Shown here piece by piece: positions 43,097-51,184 of a stretch of DNA of 57,701 bases. Below the pieces are notes generated by a model. The model was given only the letters and a program-made list of their open reading frames with translations. It had not been told where the DNA came from and did no database searches. The stretch's first letter is position 1; each line of letters opens with the position of its first letter. This DNA comes from JBBRVP01 sp038246785 (lineage in GTDB: Bacteria > Actinomycetota > Actinomycetes > Jiangellales > Jiangellaceae), in contig JBBRVP010000019.1 in the NCBI GenBank assembly GCA_038246785.1, positions 1-57,701 on the forward strand, written 5' to 3'. A program made the translations under genes and the position numbers.

Positions 43097-44197
43097 TCAG
43101 TCCAGGCCCGCCAGCGCCGGTCGGGATCCGCGCGGGTTGGGGCAGCAGCCGGCCGGGCAGGCGTCGTGAGAGGGCCCGGACGGCGAGCACGCGGGGCGCG
43201 CCACCGCCTCGCCCCGCTCCGCCGCCGCCCGTTCGACGACCAGCTCGCGAACCGCCGCCACGAAGGCCGGGTGGGTTCCGGCTGTGTCCGCCCGGGCCGT
43301 CGGCAGACCGATCTCCCGGGCGGTCGCCGACGCCTCGGTGTCGAGGTCGTAAACGACCTCCATGTGGTCACAGACGAACCCCAGCGGCAGCAGGACGACG
43401 GCCGGGACGTCCGCCGCGCGCAGCGCACGCAGGTGGTCGTTGACGTCGGGCTCCAGCCACGGCACCTGCGGCGGACCGCTGCGGCTGCAGTAGACGAGGT
43501 CCCACGACTGAGTCCGCCCGAGCCTCCCGGCAGCGGTGCGCAGGATCGCCTCGGTCGCCGCCCGGTGCTGCCGGGAGTAGGCGCCTCCCGTGGGGCCGCT
43601 CGAGTCGTCCATCGCCAGCGGGATCGAGTGGGTGACCGCGACGACACGCGCGTGCTCTCGCAGGTCTGCCGGAAGCTGCTGCAGCGCCGCCAGAAGCCCG
43701 TCGGCGTTGGCGGCCACGAAGCCCGGGTGGTCGAAGTAGTGGCGCAGCTTGTCCAACCGGGGTGCGCCCTCGCCCACGTCGGCGACGGCGGTCGCGAGGT
43801 CCTCGCGGTACTGCCGGCAGCCGGAGTAGGAGGAGTACGCGCTGGTCACGAACACCGCCGCCCGGCGTACGCCGTCGGCGCGCATCGAACGCAGCGCGTC
43901 GGACAGGTAGGGGTCCCAGTTGCGGTTGCCCCAGTAGACCGGCAGGTCGAGGCCGTGGTCGGCCAGGTCGGCCCGCACTGCGGCCAGCAGCGCACGGTTC
44001 TGATCGTTGATCGGGCTGCGGCCGCCAAAGGCCTGGTAGTGCTCGGCCACGACCGCGAGCCGCTCGGGCGGGATCGTGCGTCCGCGGGTGACGTTGCGCA
44101 GGAACGGCAGGACGTCCTCGGGATGCTCCGGTCCCCCGAAAGAGGCGAGCAGGAGCGCGTCGTACGGGCCGGGGTCGGCGGTATCAGCGAGCGGCAC
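43097..44197 (-). CDS. hemH: Ferrochelatase (coproporphyrin III ferrochelatase, CpfC)
   Basis: A 366-residue ferrochelatase inserting Fe2+ into the porphyrin; in this pathway the substrate is coproporphyrin III from CgoX, and the product goes to HemQ. It has LLASFGGPEHPEDVLPFL near the start and VTHSIPLAM around the metal-site His. The Cys-rich tail (ACSPSG, then DACPAGCCPNP) probably binds a [2Fe-2S] cluster, as known for actinobacterial enzymes. GAGGAT eight bases before GTG 44197 supports this start; 44200 is an alternative. Confidence 0.92.
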   Translation of the reverse strand: MPLADTADPGPYDALLLASFGGPEHPEDVLPFLRNVTRGRTIPPERLAVVAEHYQAFGGRSPINDQNRALLAAVRADLADHGLDLPVYWGNRNWDPYLSDALRSMRADGVRRAAVFVTSAYSSYSGCRQYREDLATAVADVGEGAPRLDKLRHYFDHPGFVAANADGLLAALQQLPADLREHARVVAVTHSIPLAMDDSSGPTGGAYSRQHRAATEAILRTAAGRLGRTQSWDLVYCSRSGPPQVPWLEPDVNDHLRALRAADVPAVVLLPLGFVCDHMEVVYDLDTEASATAREIGLPTARADTAGTHPAFVAAVRELVVERAAAERGEAVARPACSPSGPSHDACPAGCCPNPRGSRPALAGLD

Positions 44198-44313
44198 CAC
44201 ACGATCCTCGCAGTGGCGCCGACGACGCGCGCCCGGGGCGGACCTCGGAACAAGGGGCGGGAGGTCAGGCATTCTCGGGTGACGGCCCGACTTTCGACCT
44301 GGAGACTGCCGAC

Positions 44314-45573
44314 GTGTTCCGCCCGTACCTCGCCGTGCTCCGGACCCGTGGCGGTCCGGCGTTCAGCGCTGCCGGCTTCGTGGCCCGGCTTCCGATCAGC
44401 ATGGTCGGGCTCGGCATGGTGCTGCTCGTCTCGGCGCGGACCGGCTCGTACGGGCTCGCCGGCGCGGTCTCCGCGGTCTACGTGCTCGTCAACTCCCTCG
44501 CCGCCCCGGCGCAGGCGCGCATGGCCGACCGCTACGGCCAGGCCGCGCTGCTCTGGCCGATGCTCGCCGGACAGGTGCTCGGCATCGCGCTGTTCCTGCG
44601 CGCCGCCGCTGCCGATCCGGTCGGGTGGCAGCTCTACGCCGCCGCCGCCCTCGTCGGTGCCACGCTGCCGCAGATCGGGTCCCTCGTCCGCGCTCGCTGG
44701 GCAGCCCTGCACACCGGCACGCCCCTGCTGCACACGGCGTACGCGCTGGAGTCGGTCCTGGACGAGGCGATCTTCGTCGTGGGCCCCGTGCTGGTGACCG
44801 TGCTGGCCACCCAGGTGGCCTCCGACGCCGGGTTGCTCGCCACTCTCGTGCTCACACTCGTCGGAGGCACCGCGCTCGCATTGCAGCGACGCACCGAGCC
44901 GCCGAGGCACGCCGTGGCCGGCGCCGGCCGCCCGCCACTGCCGGTCGGCGAGCTGCTCGGGCTGGTGCTCGGGTTCGTCGCGCTGGGCGCCGTCTTCGGC
45001 GCCCTGGACGTGTCGGTCGTCGCCGCCGCCGACGAGGCCGGGCGCCGGGGGGTCGCCGGCGCGGTGCTCGCCTGCTTCGCGGCCGGCAGCCTGGCCGCTG
45101 GCGTCGTCTGGGGCGCGCTGGACCTGCGCGCCCCGCTGCGCCGGCAGCTGGCCGGCGCGCACGCGGTCCTCGCGCTGGTCCTGCTGCCGGTGCCGTTCAT
45201 CGGCAGCCTCGGCGTCCTGGCCGCTGCGGCGCTGGTGGTCGGCCTGGCGATCTCGCCGACGCTGATCACCGGGTTCTCCCTCGTTGAGCGGGTCGTCCCG
45301 GCGCCCCGGCTCACCGAGGGGCTGGCCTGGATCTCGACCGGGCTGGGTGCCGGCGTGGCGGCCGGAGCGACCCTGAGCGGGCGCCTCATCGACGAGGGCG
45401 GCGCGGCGGCGGGCTTCTGGGTGCTGGTCGCGGCGGCCGCCGTCGCCGTCGTACCGTCGGCTGTGTCGTTGGCCCGCCGCGGCGGTCTGCGCCGCGCTGG
45501 CGGGCAGCCCGGCCCGGGCGAGGGCACCGGCGCGAGTGTGGCCGCCGACACCGGCACTGGCGCGAGCGGTTGA
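44314..45573 (+). CDS. MFS transporter
   Basis: A 419-residue protein with about 12 transmembrane helices of the major facilitator superfamily. The loop-2/3 motif is partly conserved (AQARMADRYGQAALLW). The C-terminus ends in a Gly/Ala/Thr-rich soluble tail. It resembles the actinobacterial sugar/drug efflux type near hemH or sepH; the substrate is unknown. The GTG start is not backed by a clear ribosome binding site, but the first helix begins soon after. Divergent from hemH. Confidence 0.85.
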   Translation: MFRPYLAVLRTRGGPAFSAAGFVARLPISMVGLGMVLLVSARTGSYGLAGAVSAVYVLVNSLAAPAQARMADRYGQAALLWPMLAGQVLGIALFLRAAAADPVGWQLYAAAALVGATLPQIGSLVRARWAALHTGTPLLHTAYALESVLDEAIFVVGPVLVTVLATQVASDAGLLATLVLTLVGGTALALQRRTEPPRHAVAGAGRPPLPVGELLGLVLGFVALGAVFGALDVSVVAAADEAGRRGVAGAVLACFAAGSLAAGVVWGALDLRAPLRRQLAGAHAVLALVLLPVPFIGSLGVLAAAALVVGLAISPTLITGFSLVERVVPAPRLTEGLAWISTGLGAGVAAGATLSGRLIDEGGAAAGFWVLVAAAAVAVVPSAVSLARRGGLRRAGGQPGPGEGTGASVAADTGTGASG

Positions 45574-45695
45574 GACCGTCGCAGGACCGCCGGGACCGGC
45601 TGGAAAATCCGCAGCGCACCGCCCGGCATGGCGGCTTGGAGGGGGGGCCGCCGGTTGTGAGGATGGCCGCGACCGCACCAGCCGGGGAGACCAGC

Positions 45696-46775
45696 ATGAG
45701 CGATCTGCGACTCGTCGCCGTCGACGAGGAGGGCACCCACCTCCTGCTTCGGCACGACACCCAGGAGACCGACCTGCGACTGCCGATCGACGAGCGGCTG
45801 CACGCCGCGTTGCGGGGGGACCGCGCCCGGCTGGGCCAGCTCGAGATCGCGATCGACAGCCAGCTGCGACCCAAGGACATCCAGGCCCGCGTCCGTGCGG
45901 GCGAGAGCGTCGAGTCGGTCGCCCACGCAGCCGGCGTACCGCTCGAGCGGGTCCAGCGCTTCGCCGGCCCGGTGCTCGATGAGCGGCGGCACGTGGCCGA
46001 CCGGGCCCGCCGGTCGCCGGTCCGCCGTCCCGGCGGCGAGGGGCCCGGCACGGTCCTGGACGATCTGGTGAGCACGCACCTGGCCGGGCAGGGCAGCGAC
46101 GAAGGCGAGGTCGGCTGGGACGCCTGGCGTCGGGACGACGGACGCTGGACGGTGGCCGCCACGTGGCGCAGCGGCGCCAAGGCCCGGGCCGCCCGCTGGG
46201 TCTTCGACGCGGCCGGACGCTCGGTGACTCCCGACGGCGAGGCCGCCCGAGCACTGTCCGGTGACCACCCGCCGGCCACGCCGAGCTCCGCTGCCGCCGG
46301 CCGGCTCGCGGTGGTCCAGGAACCCGCAGGGGACGCCGATCGCACGAGCACCCAGCCGATCCCGACCACGCCGGAGGCCGTCGCCGCGATGGCGGACACT
46401 GCCCAGGGCACCGCCGACGGCGGTGCGTCCGGAGCGGCCGCTGGTGGCCACCACCCAGGCGCCGGCCAGCCTTACCGGCGACGGACCCGTGCACGGAAGC
46501 GGTCCGACCGTGGCGACGACGGCCGGCTGCGGCTGTCCGACCTGGCCCGCCACATCGAGGTCAGCGGGGACGAGACCGCCGATCTCGACGGCGCCGGCGT
46601 TCCCGGCCCGGCCACCGGCGGGCGGGTCGGCGAGCCGGGCGCACCGCCGGCGACAGCGCCTACGGCGTCCCCGGTGGCCGCGCAGCCCGCCGGCAGCGGC
46701 CGTCAGCGCGTCCGGCCCAGCGTCCCGTCCTGGGACGAGATCATGTTCGGTCGCCGCCGTCGCAGCGGCGAGTAG
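45696..46775 (+). CDS. sepH: Cell division regulator SepH (DUF3071)
   Basis: A 359-residue protein. The N-terminal DUF3071 domain contains a helix-turn-helix (SQLRPKDIQARVRAGESVES, then VAHAAGVPLERVQRFAGPV). A long disordered Pro/Ala/Gly region follows. The C-terminus has the conserved RPSVPSWDEIMFG motif. In Streptomyces and Mycobacterium, SepH binds FtsZ and promotes Z-ring assembly. The ATG at 45696 has GGGGAGA upstream; frames extending further upstream lack family similarity. Confidence 0.92.
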   Translation: MSDLRLVAVDEEGTHLLLRHDTQETDLRLPIDERLHAALRGDRARLGQLEIAIDSQLRPKDIQARVRAGESVESVAHAAGVPLERVQRFAGPVLDERRHVADRARRSPVRRPGGEGPGTVLDDLVSTHLAGQGSDEGEVGWDAWRRDDGRWTVAATWRSGAKARAARWVFDAAGRSVTPDGEAARALSGDHPPATPSSAAAGRLAVVQEPAGDADRTSTQPIPTTPEAVAAMADTAQGTADGGASGAAAGGHHPGAGQPYRRRTRARKRSDRGDDGRLRLSDLARHIEVSGDETADLDGAGVPGPATGGRVGEPGAPPATAPTASPVAAQPAGSGRQRVRPSVPSWDEIMFGRRRRSGE

Positions 46776-46909
46776 CCCGGATCACATCAGGCTCACCGGA
46801 CCTCTCGCCTCGGGACGTATCACCCACCGGCGTCCGGTGCTCCTCCCGACAGGTGCGCGTCCGTCGCACCGGTGGTTGGTCGTCATGACCGCTCGGGTTG
46901 GGAGGTGCC

Positions 46910-47089
46910 GTGGCCGCATCGCTTCGCGTTGACGGATTCACCAGCTCCCCGCAGGTGCCGCCCCGGCCGGTCACGGGGGACGGCGACCCCGCCACCACCA
47001 GGGCCCGTCGTCGGGCCCGACTGGTCTCGGCGCAGCGCAGCCTCGCGCGTCGGCGTGCCCGCCGGCGCATCGTGGCGAGGTCGCTGTGA
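46910..47089 (+). CDS. Very basic small protein, 59 aa, hypothetical
   Basis: GGGAGG five bases before GTG 46910 supports a 59-codon frame. The C-terminal half is strongly Arg-rich (TRARRRARLVSAQRSLARRR), like a nucleic-acid-binding tail. It lies between sepH and a sigma factor gene. Because GC-rich DNA yields Arg-rich shadow frames, the ribosome binding site is the main support. I do not recognise a family. Confidence 0.4.
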   Translation: MAASLRVDGFTSSPQVPPRPVTGDGDPATTRARRRARLVSAQRSLARRRARRRIVARSL

Positions 47090-47312
47090 CGGCGACGGGG
47101 GGTTCGCCTGCCGCAGGCCAGCCGACGGCGGATGGCGGGCACGGTGATCACTGGGGGGGTTACCTGGAGGTGGCCGTGCCCGCCGTCCGCCGGCCGGGAC
47201 GGCGCCGCGCCGTCGCCTCCGTCGCGCCCGCGGCGAGTCGGCGATCAGCCCGGCTGGATGCCGCCTGCCGACCCGATAGCCTCGTGCCTCCCAGGGCGCG
47301 GAGGTGTGCACG

Positions 47313-47894
47313 GTGGACGAACGCACCACGGCCGAGCTCGTGCTCGCCGCGCGTGACGGAGACCGGGCGTCCTGGGACCTGCTCGTCGAGCGGTACTCCG
47401 GCCTGGTCTGGTCGGTGGCCCGCTCGCACCGCCTCGGTCCCAGCGACGCGGCAGACGTCTTCCAGACGACCTGGCTGCGTCTCGTCGAGAACGTCGCCCG
47501 CATCCGCGAGCCGCAGCACCTCGGTGGCTGGCTGTCGGCGACCGCCCGCCACGAGTGCCTGCGCCTGCTGCGCACCGGGGCCCGCGAGCAGGCCGTCGAG
47601 GACATCGGCGAGCGGGCCGAGGCCGACCCCTCGCGTGCGGACCCGAGCGCCTCGCCGGAAGCCGTCCTGCTCGCGTCAGAGCGCCGCGCCGAAGTCGTCG
47701 TGGCGTTCGGCAAGCTCTCCCGGCGGTGCCAGTCACTGCTGCGCCTGCTCGCCACCGACCCGGCGCCCAGCTACCTCGAGGTCTCCGATGCCCTCGCCAT
47801 GCCGGTCGGCAGCATCGGCCCGACGCGCGGGCGCTGCCTGCAACACCTCCGCACCCTCCTCGCCGACTCCCCGTTGCCGGGGAGCAGCACCTGA
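47313..47894 (+). CDS. RNA polymerase sigma-70 family (ECF-like) sigma factor
   Basis: A 193-residue sigma factor. Region 2 includes LLVERYSGLVWSVARSH and DAADVFQTTWLRLVENV; region 4 lies in ERRAEVVVAFGKLSRRCQ to GPTRGRCLQHLR. There is no anti-sigma gene with a membrane helix next to it. It is followed 17 bases later by a gene for a protein with a C-terminal beta-domain, a pairing I recall from actinobacterial loci that also carry a CHAT-type protease. GTG 47313 has GGAGG at good spacing; 47304 is an alternative. Confidence 0.82.
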   Translation: MDERTTAELVLAARDGDRASWDLLVERYSGLVWSVARSHRLGPSDAADVFQTTWLRLVENVARIREPQHLGGWLSATARHECLRLLRTGAREQAVEDIGERAEADPSRADPSASPEAVLLASERRAEVVVAFGKLSRRCQSLLRLLATDPAPSYLEVSDALAMPVGSIGPTRGRCLQHLRTLLADSPLPGSST

Positions 47895-47911
47895 CCCCGA
47901 AGGAGCCCGCC

Positions 47912-48484
47912 ATGGGTGACGTCGACCCCCGCCGTGATGCGGACGCGATCGGCCAGCACGGTCCGGGCGAGGTCGTCGGGCTGCGGGGCGCGCCGGTCGA
48001 GGACTCCGACCGCAGCGCGGCCAGTGACCTGGACCCCGACTCGGCGGCCCTGCTCGCCGACCTCACCGCCGCGATCGGCGATCTCGACGCCGCCCCGCCT
48101 GCCCTCGTCCAGGCGGCCAAGGACAGCTGGGCCTGGCGGACGATCGACGCCGAGCTCGCCGCACTGGTGAGCGACAGCGTCGACAGCGGTGCGGTCACGA
48201 GGGCGGGCGACGAGGCCCCTCGTACGCTGACCTTCGCGGCAGGCTCCACCGCCGTCGTGCTGGAGGTCAGCGCGGTCGGCCGGACGCGGCGCCTGCTCGG
48301 TCAGATCGTGCGGCCTCGCCGCACCCAGGTCGAGGTGCGCACGGCACGGGGCAGCCAATCCGTGACCACCGACGAGCTGGGCCGCTTCCGTGTCGACGGG
48401 ATCCCCTCCGGCCCGGTGTCCCTCATCTGCCGGTTCCTGGACTCAGCCGGCCGGGCGATCGCCACCTCCTGGGTCGCCGTGTGA
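47912..48484 (+). CDS. Sigma-factor partner protein with C-terminal beta-sandwich-like domain
   Basis: A 190-residue soluble protein. The N-terminal half is acidic and helical (LLADLTAAIGDLDAAPPALV). The C-terminal half resembles a carboxypeptidase-regulatory/transthyretin-like beta domain (VVLEVSAVGRTRRLLGQIV, then VTTDELGRFRVDGIPSGPVS). GAAGGAG precedes the ATG, and it is co-transcribed with the sigma factor. Similar proteins accompany sigma factors and CHAT proteases; no CHAT gene follows here. It could be an anti-sigma-like regulator, unproven. Confidence 0.65.
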   Translation: MGDVDPRRDADAIGQHGPGEVVGLRGAPVEDSDRSAASDLDPDSAALLADLTAAIGDLDAAPPALVQAAKDSWAWRTIDAELAALVSDSVDSGAVTRAGDEAPRTLTFAAGSTAVVLEVSAVGRTRRLLGQIVRPRRTQVEVRTARGSQSVTTDELGRFRVDGIPSGPVSLICRFLDSAGRAIATSWVAV

Positions 48485-48529
48485 CGTCGGTGCCGTGATC
48501 GGCATGCTCACCGACCACGCGCCCGTCGA

Positions 48530-49369
48530 TCAACGTCGTTCGGTGCCGGTTGCCACCGGTCGCCCCTGCGCCACCCATTCGCTCCACGAACCGGGGTAGA
48601 GCGCGGCGCGCACTCCGACGAGTTCGAGGGCGAGCACCTCGTGAGCCGCGGTAACCCCCGAGCCGCAGTAGACCCCCACGGGACGGCCGCCGGTGGCGCC
48701 GAGCCTGGTGAAGTGGCCGAGCAGATCCGCCACGGGCAGGAAGCGCCCGTCGGCACCGAACGCGTCGCCTGTCGGGGCGCTGAGCGCACCGGGTACGTGA
48801 CCGGCGATCGGGTCGATCGGCTCCTCCTCGCCCCGGTAGCGCGCCCCCGCGCGAGCGTCGAGGAGCACCCCGGCGCGCGCCAGTGCCGCGGTGGCGTCCG
48901 CGTCCAGCACCGGCATCGCCCCCGGCGTACCCGCGAAGTCGCCCTCGGGGACGGTCTGTCCGGGACCGGTCTCGACTGGCCCGCCCGCGCTCAGCCAGGC
49001 CGCGTAGCCGCCGTCGAGGACACGTACGGCGGCGTGACCGTAGTGGCGGAGCAGCCACCACAGCCGGGCCGCCGAGGTCGAGTCGGCGTCGTCGTAGACG
49101 ACGACATGCTCGTCACGGTGCAGACCACCCCCGCGCATCGCGGCTACGAAGACCTCCGGCGGCGGCAGCGGGTGCCGCCCGCGGTGGGAGGGCCGGTCGG
49201 CGAGGTCGGCCTCGAGGTCGGTGAAGCGCGCACCGGGCAGGTGTCCCGCCTCGTAGGTCTGCCGTCCCGGCGGTCCGCCGAGCCGCCAGCGCACGTCGAG
49301 CAAGACCGGGGGCGCCGGCTGGACGAGCAGCTCGCGCAGCTCGGAGACGCTCAGCAGCGGCGAGGTCAC
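48530..49369 (-). CDS. Thiosulfate/3-mercaptopyruvate sulfurtransferase (tandem rhodanese)
   Basis: A 279-residue protein with two rhodanese domains. The second carries the active-site Cys235 in GVYCGSGVTA, the loop form expected for sulfurtransferases. The first (LLDVRWRLGG, then YDDADSTSAARLWWLLRHYG) has lost the Cys, as is normal. It transfers sulfane sulfur from thiosulfate or mercaptopyruvate to an acceptor. The GTG at 49369 fits the family length. It is the last of three co-oriented genes after the phosphodiesterase. Confidence 0.9.
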   Translation of the reverse strand: MTSPLLSVSELRELLVQPAPPVLLDVRWRLGGPPGRQTYEAGHLPGARFTDLEADLADRPSHRGRHPLPPPEVFVAAMRGGGLHRDEHVVVYDDADSTSAARLWWLLRHYGHAAVRVLDGGYAAWLSAGGPVETGPGQTVPEGDFAGTPGAMPVLDADATAALARAGVLLDARAGARYRGEEEPIDPIAGHVPGALSAPTGDAFGADGRFLPVADLLGHFTRLGATGGRPVGVYCGSGVTAAHEVLALELVGVRAALYPGSWSEWVAQGRPVATGTERR

Positions 49370-49422
49370 CGGTGCAGTCTGCCCGACCCGCTCCTCGACT
49401 GGTGCCCGCGAGGTGTGCAGCG

Positions 49423-50580
49423 TCAGGCGGGGGCGGCCAGCAGCGGCACCAGCAGCTCCTCCGCGGTGAGGGCGCCGTGCAGACCGAGGATGCGGTTCTC
49501 CTGCGGGAAGCGGCGGGAGGACATGACCGCGGTGTCGCCGGTGACGCAGACCACGACGTCGCCGATGCGCGGCAGCACCCTGGACTCCACCGCTCCGAAC
49601 CAGTCCTGCGCCACGGCGGTAGCCCGCTCGAGCACGGTGGCATCCGGGCCGAGCGCGGCTGACCACGCAGCGGCCACGTCGGCGGCCGCCCCGGCACGCG
49701 TGTAGAGGTGGCGCATCCGGGCCTCCCCGCCGAAGACCTCGACGCCGTCGAGCAGGTCGGCCCGGCCGTCGGTCTCGAAGCGGTCCGCGAACGCCACGTC
49801 GACCATCCCGTGATCGCCGGTGACGACGATTGCGGCGTCGTCGGGCAGTTCGTCGTGCAGCTGCTCGGCCAGCCGGTCGACGTGGACCAGCTGGTGGCGC
49901 CAGGCCGCCGAGCCGCAGCCCTGGGCGTGCCCGGTCGTGTCGAGATCGCCGTCGTAGACGTACACCAGCGAGCACGTCGAGCGACGCAGCGCGGCGGAGG
50001 CGGCCGCCACCCGCTCCCCCAGCGTGTCCGCGGCACGGAAGCCCGGCGAGCGCAGGCCGGCCTGGGTCAGCCCGCTCGCCCGGAAACGGCGCGGGGCCAC
50101 CATCGAGACGGCGACGCCGGAGGAGGCGGCCCGCTCCAGCACGGTGGGGTGCGGCTGGTAGGTCAGCGGGTCGACCGGCTGGTCCCAGGACAGCGCGTTG
50201 AGCAGGGCGCCGGTCTCCGGCACCCGGGAGGTGTAGCCGACGATGCCGTGCCGGCCCGGCGGCAGCCCCGTACCCAGGCTGGTGAGACTGGTCGCCGTCG
50301 TCGTCGGCGCGCCGACGGTGATGGCGCGGCCCTGCTCGGACAGCCATCCGAGGAACGGCGCCTGGGCGCGGTGTCCTCGCAGGAGGTTCCAGCCCAGCCC
50401 GTCGACGAGCAGGACGAGGTAGCGGCGCGCCGGCGGGAGCCCGAGCACGTCCTCCTCGCCGGGCAGGCCGAGCGCACCCAGGACGCTCGGCAGCAGCTCG
50501 GCGATGCTGTCGCCGTAGCGCGGAGGAACGAGTGCGCGCCGGGCTCGGGTGTCCGCGCGCCCGGCCCCCTCCGGGCTCAC
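49423..50580 (-). CDS. Alkaline-phosphatase-superfamily nucleotide pyrophosphatase/phosphodiesterase
   Basis: A 385-residue protein. Two-metal residues are visible: D60 (LLVDGLGWN), the Thr nucleophile around 93-95 (GAPTTTATS), D210-H218 (YDGDLDTTGH), D256/H257 (TGDHGMVDV) and a final His in ILGLHGAL. Members hydrolyse phosphodiesters such as nucleotide pyrophosphates; the substrate here is unknown. There is no signal peptide, so it is probably cytosolic. The GTG overlaps the DUF5998 stop by four bases. Confidence 0.87.
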   Translation of the reverse strand: MSPEGAGRADTRARRALVPPRYGDSIAELLPSVLGALGLPGEEDVLGLPPARRYLVLLVDGLGWNLLRGHRAQAPFLGWLSEQGRAITVGAPTTTATSLTSLGTGLPPGRHGIVGYTSRVPETGALLNALSWDQPVDPLTYQPHPTVLERAASSGVAVSMVAPRRFRASGLTQAGLRSPGFRAADTLGERVAAASAALRRSTCSLVYVYDGDLDTTGHAQGCGSAAWRHQLVHVDRLAEQLHDELPDDAAIVVTGDHGMVDVAFADRFETDGRADLLDGVEVFGGEARMRHLYTRAGAAADVAAAWSAALGPDATVLERATAVAQDWFGAVESRVLPRIGDVVVCVTGDTAVMSSRRFPQENRILGLHGALTAEELLVPLLAAPA

Positions 50581-51161
50581 CGGGCCGACCGGGCGGTCGC
50601 TGCGGACAGCGACTGGGCGAGCCGGATGAGGTCGGCGACGGCACCCGCACCGTCGGCGTCCGCACTCATCCGCAGGGTCAGGTCTTCACCGGCGAAGGAC
50701 CCGGTGTAGCCGTGGTCGGCGTCGCACTGCGGGTCCGCACAGGCGGCCGGCTCCAGCTCGACCCGGCTGATGCCGCCCCATCCGACGGTCAGCACCACCT
50801 CGCGCGCCGGGTTGCCCGCGCGATAGTCGGCCGGGGAGCCCACGGTCCGGCTCACGACGACCGACGAGACCCGCCCGACGGCCACCGACTCCGTGGTGAC
50901 CGTCGCCGTCGCCTCACCCCCCTCGGCCTCCGGAGGCCACTCGTCGGCGTGCGTGATGAGCAGCCGCGTCGGTGTGAGCACTGCCGCCGTCACGTGCCGC
51001 ACCAGCTCGTCGCGGTCGAAGTGCGGCTCGTGGTGGACGACCGAGGCGACCACCGGCTCCTCGACGAGAGCCAGGTCGAGCGCCTCGAGGACCAGCTCCG
51101 GATAGCAGCCGGCGCGCTCCACGGCCGTCCGCAGCGCCGCGCGGTCGGAGGTCTGGGCCAC
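50577..51161 (-). CDS. DUF5998 family protein
   Basis: A 194-residue actinobacterial protein of unknown function. Features are ALVEEPVVASVVHHEPHFD, the strand TAAVLTPTRLLITHADEW, and VELEPAACADPQCDADHGYT, with two Cys that might bind metal. The family is found beside the phosphodiesterase and Pat genes, as here. It begins 23 bases after the Pat stop, and its stop overlaps the phosphodiesterase start, so the genes form an operon. The GTG at 51161 was chosen on family length. Confidence 0.8.
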   Translation of the reverse strand: MAQTSDRAALRTAVERAGCYPELVLEALDLALVEEPVVASVVHHEPHFDRDELVRHVTAAVLTPTRLLITHADEWPPEAEGGEATATVTTESVAVGRVSSVVVSRTVGSPADYRAGNPAREVVLTVGWGGISRVELEPAACADPQCDADHGYTGSFAGEDLTLRMSADADGAGAVADLIRLAQSLSAATARSAR

Positions 51162-51184
51162 CCCCCCATCCTGCCCCGCCCGGC

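Noticed and set aside
47086..47919. Plus-strand frame overlapping the sigma factor
   Set aside because: It overlaps the sigma factor and its partner in another frame and turns into Arg/Ala/Pro noise; only its GTGA overlap with the small basic ORF looked suggestive.
48485..48529. Short inverted repeat (gtcggtg ... caccgac) between convergent gene ends as a terminator
   Set aside because: Only seven paired bases with a long loop; not convincing.
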